Shown piece after piece: positions 36,420-48,711 of a stretch of DNA of 64,000 nt. Source of the stretch: Azolla caroliniana (lineage: Eukaryota > Polypodiophyta); contig JBHGNT010000005.1 in assembly GCA_043228905.1 (NCBI GenBank), positions 22,072,001-22,136,000 of the forward strand. Direction: 5' to 3'. Position 1 is the first letter of the stretch, and the number at the start of each line of letters is the position of its first letter. Under the pieces are notes generated by a model, which ran no database searches, was not told the DNA's origin, and saw only the letters and a list, made by a program, of their open reading frames with translations. The position numbers and the translations under genes are program-made.

Positions 36420-39400
36420 AAGGTCTCGCATGCATTAAGGGCGAAGAGCATGTTGCAACTTTGCACTCATGCTTTAATTGCCATACAAAAATTATATGCT
36501 ACGTATTTATTACATATTACATGAAATAGTTATCTTCATGATAGTTACATTCCTTCATAGAGGAAGGGTATTGAGTTTAAAACTTCCTCTTTGTGTTTAT
36601 TTTAAAATAGATAGATTCCATCACGTGTCATTGGCAACATAACATTGTAACAGAACCCATGAAGATATTGGCACTAGAATAAGCATCAAGCTCAAAGGAG
36701 AACTAATAAAAAGGAAGATATAATAGAAATTCTCTCAAAACTAAAGGTCAAGTGGCCACTCTAATGTGAAAGCAACCAAACCTCCTTGTAAAAAGCTATA
36801 AAGTCACTTTTAGTGACTTTTGTAGCTCTTCTTCCTTCTTGAGTTTTCCCTCTTCATATACCTTTAACTAGAGCTCTCTACTCTTATTTTCTTAACCTTT
36901 CACTTGAGTGAGTACAATAATTAGGGTTAAATGCTAATTAAATACACCCTAACCACTTTTCTTGTATGTGTGTTGTATACTCTCATACTAATAGGGATGG
37001 GTTTGACAATAATACATATGTTGTTTACCTTTATATGTATGTATGCCTAACTTTGAAGTTCTTGTTATGATCTAACTAGTCTCTAAGTTAACAGTTACAT
37101 AAGAGAGTTTAAGTGAGAGTTCGTAAGGTTAGGGTTGCGAGACTAGAGGCTTGAGGTGATTGACAACCACTCTCACCCAGTTTGCCACCAATAACTTATA
37201 TAACAGTTTGAATCCATTAGCTAACGATATTGGGGTGGAGGTAAAACTCTGTAGATACATAGACATGCTCTTTGTGTTTGAACACAACGAGACTATACAA
37301 GGGATTGTTAGCTTCTTCTATGTTTGAGCTCAAAACCCCCATTGTGGTCTAGGGCCTAAGCCTCCGCTCCATTCTACCCACTAGAGGAGTGATTAAGGTT
37401 GAATTCTTATTAGTCAAACCTTAATCTCTCTCTTGTCTTGTATAAAGTGTGTGTTCAATATAATCAAAGTGTGGTTTAAACATCTGATTATACTACTCTT
37501 GTCCAATATTGATGTATGCTTTAATCTTAGTTAGATTATAATTAATCTTTGGTGACTAGAGGATGATTGGCAACCATCTTCATCCGGTTCTAACATAGTT
37601 AGGGTATACAATAGTCTGAACCCCTCGGCCAATGATTCTAACAAGAGGAGAAAACCTCTTGCAGAACACATATAAACGTGCCCACGGTGTGAGGCACCTT
37701 AAAAGTGATACATTATCAACTCAAATCGTTCCTACTAGTGTCACATCATCATCCATATCCCTAATAATGGTGTTATTTCCTACTTAATTTACCATTGTGG
37801 ACTCCTTGACAATCATAACCACGCCCTTTAGGTCTACTTTTACCAACTATTTATTTTCAATAAGATGATTGCATTTGATGGTATCAATAGTAGCAGTATC
37901 ATCACGTCTAATAAGAAGTGCATTGAGACCCCACCAAAGGACTCCCTTTATGTACTTGTTGAATTGGGAGCATGATATTCAAAGGATTCAATAGTATACT
38001 CCTATGTATGGGAAAGTTTGACAAAGAGGGGATTAGAAAATTGAGTCTCTGTTATTGGGTATCTTGAGCATAAATGGTACATATTGCTTAAAATAACGAG
38101 ATACTCACTTTTGTGGGTGGATCTGACATCCCTAATTATGATTCTTAATTTATAAAGAGATCAACCTTTTGTGAGCGTAGAATTAAATGTTGCTTGCTTC
38201 AAAACCAAGGGAGGTGTATCGTCTTTTATGACATCAATGCTGACACAAGAATTGTGCAACATGGTGCACACGAATCTTCCATGCCACATATCCAATTATA
38301 TAAGAGGATATACACATGTATCATCACTCTTCTATGGATAAAAAATATTCTGATCAATATGGAAAGTTACTTCTACAAATATGCATTAATAGTATTAGAA
38401 TGTTTATCATTATTATTGCATCTTTATGGAATGATACTAATGATCATACATGTGGATAACATAATGGAAATAGTGTGATTGATTACATATTATTATTAGA
38501 AGGTGTTTTGGATTGTATCCATAAATTTTCACTTGGACTCCATATCGCATCATAGGAGTTTATGTATTGATCTTAAATGTATAGAAGAATTTGAGTGTAT
38601 GAAGTTAAAGCATAATTCTTGACAATCTTATTTGTGCATAGATTTTAAAAGAGTGCACATATACGCCAAGATGGTTGAGGATATGTTGCAAAAGCCAAAG
38701 TTTCAATATAGTGAAACACAAGAATGCAAAAGGGAAGCTTATATGAAAAGATTTCGGTTAAGCATATGCCTCGGAATGATACCAATAAATCTACCTAACG
38801 GAAAACATGATTTTATAAGGACTGACATGATGGTCCAAAGTATACCATGAGTTAGTGAAAGATAAGGAAAACCATCAAAAGTATTTACATGTATACAAAC
38901 ACACTTATTCAAAGAAAAACAAGAACTTGGGAAATTAATATGTAATTTCTCCACACCGAAGAGAAAGAAAATGCATGTGGAAAATTTTGGAAAAATCTCA
39001 AGGGGAAACATATTGAAAATTGTGTTCTCTTAAATAGTATGGACTCGGTATATCCATTGTAAGAACGTATATTAGCAATCAAATGCTGGCAAGATGATGT
39101 GTTATGGTTCTCTTGCACACATGCCTTATGTATTTACTATTAAGGATGTATGCATTGAGTTTAATAAGTTGATCACTTTCAAGACAATAGATATGAAATG
39201 ATCAAAATGGATAGGAATCGAATCACATGTTTAGATAATTGATATGTTTAATTGTACATGGCATGCTTCACAATTGGAGAACAAATTTAAATAGATCTTT
39301 CCATAAATGGAAAAACGTAAATAATGTAAACAACTATCATACAATCATGGTTGATGCTCTTATGGAAAATTTATTTGGTTGTATAATTGAAGTTAAGTTA

Positions 39401-39453
39401 AATGTAATGGGGGGAATAAAATGGTGAGAGAGCTAATGGAAAACTATTGATCA
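36420..39453. other. AT-rich stretch with a diverged duplicated segment
   Basis: Two segments, about 37138-37290 and 37553-37700, share GACTAGAGG, TGATTGRCAACCA and AATGATT-type landmarks in the same order, indicating an old direct duplication of about 150 bp. These could be leader or LTR scraps of a copia element. No protein domain could be recognised in this region. Confidence 0.4.
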
Positions 39454-39463
39454 CCTTACAACT

Positions 39464-39917
39464 AACAATCAACAACGGTTCAGTTCGAGAGTGTCAAAAC
39501 CGATCTGTTAAAATTTTTTGAAACCTGAACCGCGAAACCATTTAAACCATTAAACCGCTAAACCTGTGGTTTCATGGTTCGGTTTCAGTTTTCAACTAAG
39601 GTCAAAAATCAAATTTCAAATTTCAAATTTTAAGATTATAAAAATTTTCATTATGTCAAATTTTAATTGTTCAAAATTTTAAGGATTTTTCCTAAAATGT
39701 GAGAATTAGGCTTTAAAATGAAAAGGTTCTTTAATAAAAAGTAATAAAATATTAAAAAAACATCAAACTGTTTTAACCATGGTTTCAAACTGAACTGTTC
39801 ACCCCCTAACCGAATCAAACCGTTTTAAAAAAACTTGAACTTGAGTTGAACCGAACTGGTTAAACCGTTAAGCCACGGTTTTGCGATTCGGGTCAAACCG
39901 AACCGTTGCCAATTGTT
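39464..39917 (+). mobile_element. MITE copy 2 (454 bp, same family)
   Basis: It has the same orientation and order of motifs as the copy at 32008: AACAATCAACAACGG at the left end, AACAATTGGCAACGG (inverted) at the right end, and an AT-rich centre with CCTAAAATGTGAGAA. It is flanked by CCTTACAACT (39454-39463) and ACTTATAACT (39918-39927), a 10-bp duplication with two mismatches. It carries no open frame. Confidence 0.75.
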
Positions 39918-40084
39918 ACTTATAACTCATTGAGTACTAATGAAATAAAGTTTTTTTGAGAGGTAAGATTATTTTTACTTCGTAGGCTTCAATATTTTGT
40001 TATGATCTCTTGAGTGTATCTTTAGAAACAAATGGAAGAATTGAAGGTACTAAGTGAAAATATGCCTTATTGTTAAATCTATCA

Positions 40085-40370
40085 CACAATGATATGCTTT
40101 GTGCATATGGGAGTTGGTATATCAAAAATTCTAGCAAACACCATTGGTGTTAAGCAAGAATACACACTCTCTTTGGTTTATGTAGTGATGAGTTGGAAAA
40201 AATTGGTCAACAACTTTATAAAGCAATTAGAATACATTGAAGAAGTTACCACTAGGAATGTAGTTACCATGTTTTTGTTTAACAAAGATTATGTGGAGCT
40301 TTCGTAAATACTTTAAATGTTGCCAAAAGGCTTATAGTTGTGTTGGAAATCTTTTATTTTTCCCAAAAAA
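40085..40370 (+). pseudogene. LINE reverse-transcriptase scrap (motifs B-C region)
   Basis: The translation reads TIGVKQEYTLSL, then LVNNFIKQLEYIEEV, a corrupted motif C (MFLFNKDYVELS in place of a YADD box) and, after a frame change, VNTLNVAKRLIVVLEIF. The order matches the motif B to thumb region of non-LTR RTs with a GVKQG signature. It starts about 170 bp after MITE copy 2 and is on the opposite strand to the other LINE pieces. Confidence 0.5.
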
Positions 40371-43260
40371 GGTATTGTTGGTTGTTTCCCAATGCATGTG
40401 AAGTTTGAGAGTGATTATTAGTGACTTGAGCAAGTCATGTTGGATTGCATTAATTACCTAATCATAATTGATCATGGTATATGTTTTCCAAACTTTTCCC
40501 TAATTTTAAGATGAGTATGTGTGGGTTAATTTGAAGGGGAATGAGGGTATGTATTGAATTATAATTCTACAATGTGAGATAAACTATTAAATGTGTTATC
40601 ACTTAACCACTTCACATGAACTAGTAAAGTGTGTGAAGACACCATGGCCAAAAGTTTCAACCTATATAAGAAGACCAACTACCTTCTTATTAAGGGAGGT
40701 TTGACCTATGTCGAGACTGTGTTAGTGTGGCTATGCCCCTTGATAACTAAGGACATGCAATGCTTGTGGAACCCAAGGTATGATCTACATCAACACTCAG
40801 TGGTATGGAACATCAAGGAGATTCAAGTCCATCTCAAGCAACTAGTAGGCAGTGGTCGAATCGCCTGGAACCTCTCATTCCTTTCTTTAATTTATATTTC
40901 CTTATATTTTGTTTAATTTTTAATTAGCATATAACGGGTTGTACATGAAGAGTTGCAAGAAATGATGGTTGTAATGTGGTTCAATTTGACAAATATATGT
41001 GGAATAACATTCAACTAATCTTCTTGTGTTAAGCCCTCATAAAAACTCAAAATTTAGTGTGGAAAGACTTGAGGTCACATGGACGTACATATTTTAATAT
41101 TGGGGCAATTATATTTTTCCTAATATTATGATAAACTTAGGGAGAGAAATAAATCAAGATAATAAACTCAAATTTAGAACAAAATAAACTCCTTTTACAT
41201 AGGGTATAAGAAATCAAGTTTTGGGAAGGACTAGATTAAAGATAAATGAACGGGAATAATATTCTCGAGTTTTAGGGTGGCCCACCCACAATCATTAGTT
41301 ATGCCACCTTTTTATTGTCGTAGGTTCTACGCCCCTCATTTAAGCCTTTCTCGGAAATTCCTTCCATCAACACTTCTTACACAACAACTCAAAAGAAGAA
41401 ATCCCACAACTTTCCCCAAAACTCTTCCACACAAAAGAGAAAGAAGCCTCCCAAAATCCACAACTCACTTTAAAGAAGGACAATATGGGGAAACCTAAAT
41501 CCCACATAGAAAGAGAGAAGATAAAACCCTAATCCCACATGTAAAGTTTTTCTGCTTTCTAAAGAAAATGTTGATAATTTGAGAAGCCCAGTTTGAATGT
41601 TTGAGAATGAAAAAATGGAGATGTCAAGTTGTTATTCTATCTTTAATGAATACAAATAGTCATTATATGGTACTCTTCTAAATAATGGTACGGGCAATTT
41701 CTATTTCTATGTTAAAACAATATGCTTTGCATATCTTGGTTTGTAAGTCGTAGCATCAAATGAAAAAGCTAAATTACAGTAAGAAATTTCTACATGCACA
41801 TCTTCTCTTCGTAATTTAGACTCTAGAGCATTTCATTTCTATGTGAGATAGCCACAAAATTATTCATCTTGAGTTTAAACCTAACATTTAAAAAGCTTTG
41901 TATGTAAGTGAAAAATGCAACCAATTAGGCACATGCAATCAGTATATTAAAGCAACACTTACATGTTAAATGCATAAAAGCTACATTATAGTGCTGCCTA
42001 TAAAGCGAGATGGGTAATGATCATATAGTTCCAAAATTTTAGTATGACGATAATATTTTTGATGCCATCATGTTTGTAATGTTGTGTGTAGGAACTTTAT
42101 TAGACAAAATAACGTGCACATTAATAAGCTAAGAGAGAACGGAAGGAATTTCCCCCTTTTTAAAGAAGTTATAGACGTTAAAAGAAGGGTAAGCGAAGAA
42201 CATAAGATAAATGAGTTTGGTGAAAGATGATGTATGTACATGGAAAGTGGGCACGCAAGATTCCCCATTTTCAGGAGCCGAATGAATGAACCCATTGGCA
42301 TCTTTCTTCAACCTTAGCATTATCTCAAGAAGAGAGAACTTGGAACTATTGAGAAGTGGAAAAAAGTCTTCAATTAGTAGACTTGTGGCCCATGCAAATG
42401 AATTACTCAGTACAACATATAGTATTAACAAATTTACATTTAACATGGTTCTAAATGTGTAACAAAATCTAAAAATTCAAATTCCTCATTGTGATTTTTC
42501 TCTATTTTGACTTTCATGTTTTTTCTATGGAAGAGAACAATTTAGTCATGAACCTTTGGTAGTATCAATCAAAGGTGGAGTTTTCCTAAGTCAATCTTAT
42601 TTAGATATATTGACTTTACATCTTTGGATTTTATCGAGGAGGTTTTCTTGCGAAAGATGTACACAAAATGCTTTCGTTACCTTTGCAATGGAAGTGAATA
42701 CGGAAGGCTATTTTTTAGCTACTTTCGAGACTGGCATGTGAACTCATGTAGATATATAAAATACATCCCAATTTGTAATAGGTTTGAGATATTTAGATTT
42801 ATCACCTTAATGTTAGAGTTTTAGTGTTGTACACTCATTCAATGCAAATGAAGAAATATAACAAAGTAAATGGTAGCAAAGCTTATGTAGAGTGCTAGCG
42901 TGTTGGTCTAAGACTACTATGGATGCAATGGACTATGTTGCACCATACACAACAATGAAACCTAGCCTAAAGGAAGGTGTCAATTTAGCATATGTTTGCA
43001 TCGGTTGTGTTGAAGTTAAGGGTATTTGAGTGTCGAACATTGGTTTTTTGTATGTATAAGGTGTTTCTTCCTGCTTATAATTCTAGGGTGGTTGTGCTCT
43101 AGTGGCCAACCATGTTGGCTAGGGCGTGAAATTTTGCAATAATTTGTGAGCGTGGGGTCTACATTTTTTTCAGTAGCTAATATCCATTCTACTATTGATA
43201 ACTTTGTCATGAGAGTAATTTTCTATAAGAGCATTACAAATCTCTTGGAGGTTTGCGTCA
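40371..43260. other. AT-rich stretch, nothing recognised
   Basis: Several short open frames exist (for example 40629-40916) but none shows a domain. No terminal repeats or structured elements were found. Confidence 0.45.
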
Positions 43261-43447
43261 TATTGCTTTTTAGGTCATCTAGTGTCATCGAGACAACTAG
43301 ATGGTTATATGGTGTGCATCAACTTATTTCTCATTCAACATTACACATGGTTAGATTGTTGGCATGCACTTAGTCATATTGCTTGTTAGGTCATCTAGTG
43401 TCATTGAAACAACTAGATGATTATATGGCGTGCATCAACTTATTTCT
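43261..43447. repeat. 70-bp direct repeat
   Basis: 43261-43330 and 43378-43447 are copies of a sequence centred on TTAGGTCATCTAGTGTCAT and ending CATCAACTTATTTCTC, with about five differences and a 47-bp spacer. They lie next to the outer end of copia A. Confidence 0.75.
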
Positions 43448-43454
43448 CTGATAC

Positions 43455-43547
43455 ACTAGTTACTATATACTAGGAGGTCGGGTGTTCACACACTTGAGAT
43501 ACTAACGTGTGTTCCCACACTAGGGAAGTTGAGTTTGATTCTCAACA
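43455..43547 (-). repeat. Start of the 3' LTR of copia A (truncated or diverged)
   Basis: On the minus strand the LTR starts at 43547 with TGTTGAGAATCAAACTCAAC, the same start as the LTRs of element B. It is preceded by a purine tract TTTGAGGGGGCG. Similarity to the B LTR is lost after about 45-90 bp. Confidence 0.55.
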
Positions 43548-44179
43548 CGCCCCCTCAAACACAAATTCCGGTCGCCGGATAGTCGGTTCAGACTTGTCTG
43601 GTTTTGGGTTTGGCTACGAATGGCCGGCTCACACTTTTGTTCATTTTGCTCCGTTCGACTTCGTGTCGGATGGCTCCTTATCCATACTCCCCCTCAAGCT
43701 CGGCTGGTCAGTGGTCGAAAGACCGAGGTTTGTCGTGACATGTTGCAGCTTGTCAGCTTTGAGGGCCTTCATGAAGATGTTGGCTATTTGCAGATTCGTA
43801 TTGGTGTGTTGCAAGTCGACATCTCTGGCCAAGACATGCTCTTGGATGAAGTGATAATGCCCCTCAATGTGCTTGGTCCAAGCGTGAAAGACTGGATTCT
43901 GAGCCAAATAAGTACTACTCATATTGTCACAGTAAAGGAGAATCGGATCCGTGATGGGACACCCAAATCCTTCAAGATTCATTTTAGCAAAACATCCAAA
44001 CTGTTTTCATTCGCACCCCTATATTCGGCCTTTGTGCTCTACAATGCGACCGTCGAATGTTTCTTATTGCTCCGCTAAGGGAAAAGATGAATCCCATTGT
44101 TGATCGTCTGTTAGATTTGCAGTCGAATCGGTGTGGCCAATTTGTAGAGGACGCCGTAATGCATGGTTGCACTCACATA
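43548..44179 (-). pseudogene. Copia A: RNase H and C-terminal end
   Basis: Minus-strand frames resume the A polyprotein after the gypsy insertion. A decayed RNase H core (about 44170-43990) is followed by LLYCDNMSSTYLAQNPVFHA and a C-terminal region (ARDVDLQHTNTNLQIANIF, then ADKL) that parallels the end of element B at 62630-62890. Frameshifts break it into at least three pieces. It leads into the purine tract and the LTR at 43547. Confidence 0.7.
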
Positions 44180-44183
44180 ACGT

Positions 44184-45009
44184 TGTTGTGAAGGACATGC
44201 TTCACGATATAAAAATGAACTTAAATATTGTATTCGATAATATTTGAGAGACTTGAACCCATTACCTTATATAGCAAGTACAAAGTACACACCACTAAGC
44301 TAGGTTATTTGTTTATAAAAGTATTTATTTTGAACAACACAATGCTACACAATATTAAAGTAAACTTAAATATTGTATTGAGTAAAATTTAAGAGACTTG
44401 AATCCTCAACCTTATCTACCAAGTACAAAGTACATACCACTAGGCTAGGTTCTTTGTTTTTAGATTTGTCTTTCCATCACTATAATTATCCCATGTCTAT
44501 TTTCACACACGAGAGCTCAAATGAGCGAGATGTCTATCATGCATGTCCTGTACCCTCACATGCACTGTATGCATGGGGCGGCCACCTATAAAAAGAGTGA
44601 AAGGGAAAAGAAGGAATAAACGAATGAAGGAAGAGAAGGTAAGAAATCAAACAATTTATCAATTAAGAAAGATAGCTCATTTTGGAAGTGTCTTGTCTCT
44701 CGAAGTTGAAGTCAAGGGTTCAAATCTAGAGATTGATAGAGAAAAGTTTCGTCTTTGCGATTGAGCATTGTAAAGTTGGTAAAAAATCTTGGATTTTCAA
44801 TATAATACATACACTCTTACTTCTTTAATCATACATTGTCTTTATCTCTTCTCTTTACTCATATCTCTCTTGCGCATTACTTTTCAATTTTTATTCCTTG
44901 TATCCTTAATTTGTGTGACATTGTCGCACAATCCTTATAAAAATTTGCTCGAACTCCCCTTAACTTTAGTCCCTGCGACTTCGCCGCACGAACCACAACT
45001 ACCGCGACA
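44184..45009 (+). repeat. 5' LTR of gypsy D
   Basis: 826 bp. It contains two tandem copies, about 150 bp apart, of a minus-strand tRNA-like module (see separate entry). The first bases after it (TATTTGGTGAACCTGGCG) occupy the primer-binding position; I could not name the tRNA. Confidence 0.75.
44250..44447 (-). repeat. Two tRNA-like A/B-box modules inside the gypsy LTR
   Basis: Minus-strand module 1: A box TAGCTTAGTGG (44302-44292) and B box GGGTTCAAGTC (44260-44250). Module 2: TAGCCTAGTGG (44447-44437) and GGATTCAAGTC (44405-44395). Spacing and sequence match RNA polymerase III internal promoters. Both modules recur in the 3' LTR at about 49830-49885 and 49968-50015, the first of them partly decayed. 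Most likely a SINE was captured and duplicated within the LTR before the element spread. Confidence 0.55.
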
Positions 45010-45048
45010 TATTTGGTGAACCTGGCGTGAAGGCGGCGACAAGGCAAA

Positions 45049-45990
45049 ATGGAGGAGCAAATGAGGCTAATGTGTACAATGATGGAACGAATTATGCGGG
45101 AGCACGGGATGATGGCAAGCATCGACAAAGCCGTCGACAATATTCTTGCACGAGTCAAAATCTCGAAGGTATGAATTTGACAAAGTTTCTAAAGATTTAC
45201 AATGAAGAAATGCTTAAATGTGGCGTCGACAAAGCTGCAAAAATTAACAGCTTCAGTCAAGTTGTTGCAATTGGGCTTCAAGAAAGGATCTAGGAGGTAC
45301 AAAGGGAAAATCAGACATGAGAGAATTTCGAAAGAGCATTATTGAATGAATACAACCTCAACGATATGTCAAGGATAACAAGGCAAGCTTTCATGGATTG
45401 GGTAGAGTCTAATAAACATTTAAGTGTTTTGGAAGTGTTAAAAGAGTTTTTAGAAAATTTTGAGCAATTAAATGTTAGGGATAGAAATATAATAATGCGA
45501 GATAAAGTAATATTGTTTCTACAAGCTACTAATATTAAAGACAAGAAGGACTTGGGAATGCTTCTGGAAGATCAGAATAGTCTAAGTGGATTTACCGAAG
45601 ACTGGGATGAGGTAAAAAGGGTTTGTGCCCATTTTTGTAAAAGAAAGTTATGGTTTATGGAGTTGCCAGAGAGGAAGGGAGACGAAACAGGGAATGACTC
45701 GGGATTGAAGAAAATAGAAGAGTCGCTCTTGCACGAATTGGTGAAAGGCATGAAAGACTTGTCGATCAAAATGAAGAAGTTGGAATCGGGACAAAGCTCA
45801 ACTTCGTCAAGGCAAGGAGGTGGCATGGTTCGAAGGTGTATGTGGTGTGACAGTATCTGATTCAACCATCAGAAGAAAGATTGTCAAGAACATAGGGATG
45901 CTCTTAAACATGATAAAATCTACTATCAAGATTGCAAGATTCACTCGATAGAGACTCGACAACCACTTCAACTCAACATCGGGCGAGGTG
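45049..45990 (+). pseudogene. Gypsy D gag
   Basis: From the ATG at 45049 a short frame (MEEQMRLMCTMMERIM) is interrupted after about 41 codons. The capsid-like region continues in another frame: NLTKFLKIYNEEM, then ITRQAFMDWVESN and LFLQATNIKDKKDLGML. It ends with a decayed zinc knuckle CMWCDS, a TGA at 45858-45860, then NHQKKDC. The product would be the structural Gag of the particle. At least one frameshift and two stops are present. Confidence 0.65.
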
Positions 45991-46639
45991 TCCAATGAAA
46001 AAGCTGATGGAAGATGCCGAGAGAGAAACAACTCAAGGGATACAATCCGTGGCAACCTTAGGGTTGCGCATAGAAGACTCATATGGTGGATATGGCTTTT
46101 GACAAGATGTGATGGAGTATGCAAGAAAAGGGAAGGTTCGAGTGGATGAATTGAAAAGAGCAGGAGATGAAATATGAAACTTCATTGGGTGGAATGATCC
46201 AATAGACGTACTACCAAAATTCGCCCAAGTGAATGCACAAGAGGTACTAGTGGAAGAGAAGCGAAAGAGAGTTGAGGAGGCTGATCTAGCAAAGAAACAT
46301 GAGGCATGAGAACAAAAGAGAAGAGAGATGGAAAAGGGTGCTCCCGAGTCGAAGGAAGTTGATAAAGTAAAAGGGAAGTCAGGCCCATCTTTAAAGCTTG
46401 CTTCGGACATAGAAGCGGCGATGGATATAAAACAGGTACTAGAAACAAGAATATTAAATAGTAAGGTAGAATTTACTTTAAGAGAAGTGTTGGGTATAGC
46501 AAAGAAAGAATTTCATGAAGTTATCACAGATACTATTAGAAGAAAGAGACAGGTGACAGAGGAAATTACGGGAGGGTGTGTAGTAACACTCCAAGATTTG
46601 TATGGTGGCACCATCAATGTTTGAAGGTGTAAAAAACAA

Positions 46640-47170
46640 AAATGATGTTGGGGTTCATGAAGGGGATAGAAGTCACTATACAAGGAACCATTGGGCTCGA
46701 GCAACAACGAAGGCGCTTGCAAACATTGGGGAGCAACAAATTCCATGCATTGCTTTGATCTATCATGATCCAGAGATTAACATGATGTCATCGGAATTTT
46801 ATGCTCAAGGACGGTGGCTGATCGGCAAGAATCATGGGTGGAAAATAAGAGCTGCCACAAAGACTACGGAGGATCTATTTGGAGCATGTCCCAGTGTGAA
46901 GGTAACAATTGGAGATGTGTCGGTGAATCAAAATTTCTTTGTGCAACATTGATCAACCTACCCCGTCATCCTTGGTCAACCATACATCACCGCAGTAAGG
47001 ATGGAAACAAAGGTGATTGATGATGGTTCAACTTTTGCGAGAATCAAGAGTCAAGATGGAAGAAAGATTGTCCAGTTCTTAATCGTGAGGCCCAGCCATG
47101 AAAGAAACAAAGAATGCTTGAGGGAACATCCAATTCAAGAGATGGATGAAGAGTTTTCCCAGGATTTTTA
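46640..47170 (+). pseudogene. Gypsy D protease
   Basis: The retropepsin-like pattern is clear: PCIALIYHDPEINMMSSEFY, then VKVTIGDVSVNQNFFV and, after a frame change, YPVILGQPYI. The position where the catalytic Asp-Ser/Thr-Gly is expected reads YHDP, so the catalytic motif is destroyed. An acidic tail follows. Protease would normally cut Gag-Pol. Confidence 0.6.
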
Positions 47171-47283
47171 GATAGGGCTTTTACAGGTAGGGGTTGTGAT
47201 AGCCTGGACATAAAGAAAAACTCCATAAATAATAATGTAAATAAGATATTCCTTGTACAATCTCATCTGGTGGTGCTACTTTT

Positions 47284-48710
47284 ATGTTAAAAGTAGATAA
47301 TAATAAAATACAAAATATTATCGAGAACTTTAAGTGTTCTAGATTAATAGATGATGAAAAAGAAATACAAGATATGTTTGAAGAATTAAGTTTTGAAGAT
47401 ACAATAACTCATTTGGAAGTGATGGAGGACGAGGATGAAATTCAAGTTCCAATCCATTCGATCAAGATGTGCGAGGTCATTCAAGAAGTTGCTCAAAAAG
47501 ATCGTGCGGCACAAGTCCTGCAGAAGTACAAGACAATGGAGAAGAAGGTTCATCTTGTTGCTACTCCACTTCCAGGGGATAATGAAAGGACAATCAAAGA
47601 CGCGGCCACAGAGCCAATGATCAGAGACTCACGAAAGGTGGGACATGTGTTTCCCCCAGAAACAATACAAGGGATGAAAATAGTTGGGGGGTGACTTCTT
47701 ATTACCTGTTGAAGAAAAGCAATTCAGGGAGATGTAAAAAGGCATGGAAAGGCGTTCACATTACAACCTGAGGAAATAGGGTGTGTGGATCTAGAAATAG
47801 TAGAGCCCATGGTTATATTCACTATTTGTCATATTCTATGGAATTTTAAGCCAATACCCATGCCTAGGGCTAGAATCCCTCAACTTTTAGAACTTTTGAA
47901 AGGAAAGATAAGGATGGGTATCTTGGAACCATCGAACGCTCCTTACTCAAGTTGATGGTTCATTGTGTTAAAGAAAGATGGACGACTCCGACTTATCCAA
48001 GATATGCAACCCCTGAATAAGGTAACAATCCGAAACTCGGGAGTAGGGTCAATTGTGGATGAGTTTGCTGAGATGTTTGTAGGAAGAGCTATATAGTCAA
48101 TGGGAGACCTTTATTCCAGGACCTATGATCAGTTTCAACTTGCTATCAAAAGTTGCGATATTACTTCTTTCAAGTCACCCATAGGGTTAGTATGGATGTG
48201 TACCTTGCCACAAGGAGCGACCAACTCAGTGGTGCATATGATGAATGGAATGAACAAGGTACTTTGTGATTTTATTCCTCACATTACAATGCCTTTTCTA
48301 GATGATGTTCTGATTAAGGATGCAAAGAAGAAGAGAAGAATGAGGAACGGGACGAAAATGGTTGTCGACAGTTCGTGGTCGATCATATCAAGGATTGTGA
48401 GAAGATACTATCAAGGATGGAAGAAGTGCATTTGACCTTATCGGGGGCAAAGTCAATATTTGGAGCAAAAGAGATATTAACAGTTGGTCATATGTGTGGC
48501 CCATATGGGAGAAAGCCATCCCCAACCAAGGTCAATGCAATTCAAAATATGCAGGAGGAATGTAAATCCATCTCAAAAGTATGAAGGTTTCTAGGGGTAT
48601 GTGTTTTTTATTACTGATGGATTCTACATTATGCCCATTTATCTGAACCCTTATATAGATTCCTAAGAAAAGGAGAACATTTGAATGGACTGAAGAACAT
48701 TCAGAGGCAA
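47284..48710 (+). pseudogene. Gypsy D reverse transcriptase
   Basis: A connecting region (47284-47691) leads, after frame changes, into RT: LRLIQDMQPLNKVTI (about 47985-48030), MGDLYSRTYDQFQLA (first catalytic Asp), TLPQGATNSVVHMMNGMNKV, MPFLDDVLIKDAK (motif C, LDD) and GPYGRKPSPTKVNAI. Stops include TGA within 47950-47956 and TAG at 48094-48096. The thumb ends near WTEEHSEAM (48690) and is followed directly by integrase sequence, so RNase H is absent. Confidence 0.7.
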
Positions 48711-48711
48711 T

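Noticed and set aside
37138-37700. Possible LTR pair
   Set aside because: The two segments share order and landmarks but are too diverged and lack TG..CA ends, primer site or internal coding; kept only as a duplicated segment.
40629-40916. 95-codon plus-strand open frame
   Set aside because: It looks somewhat protein-like but has no recognisable motif, and neighbouring sequence gives no element boundaries.
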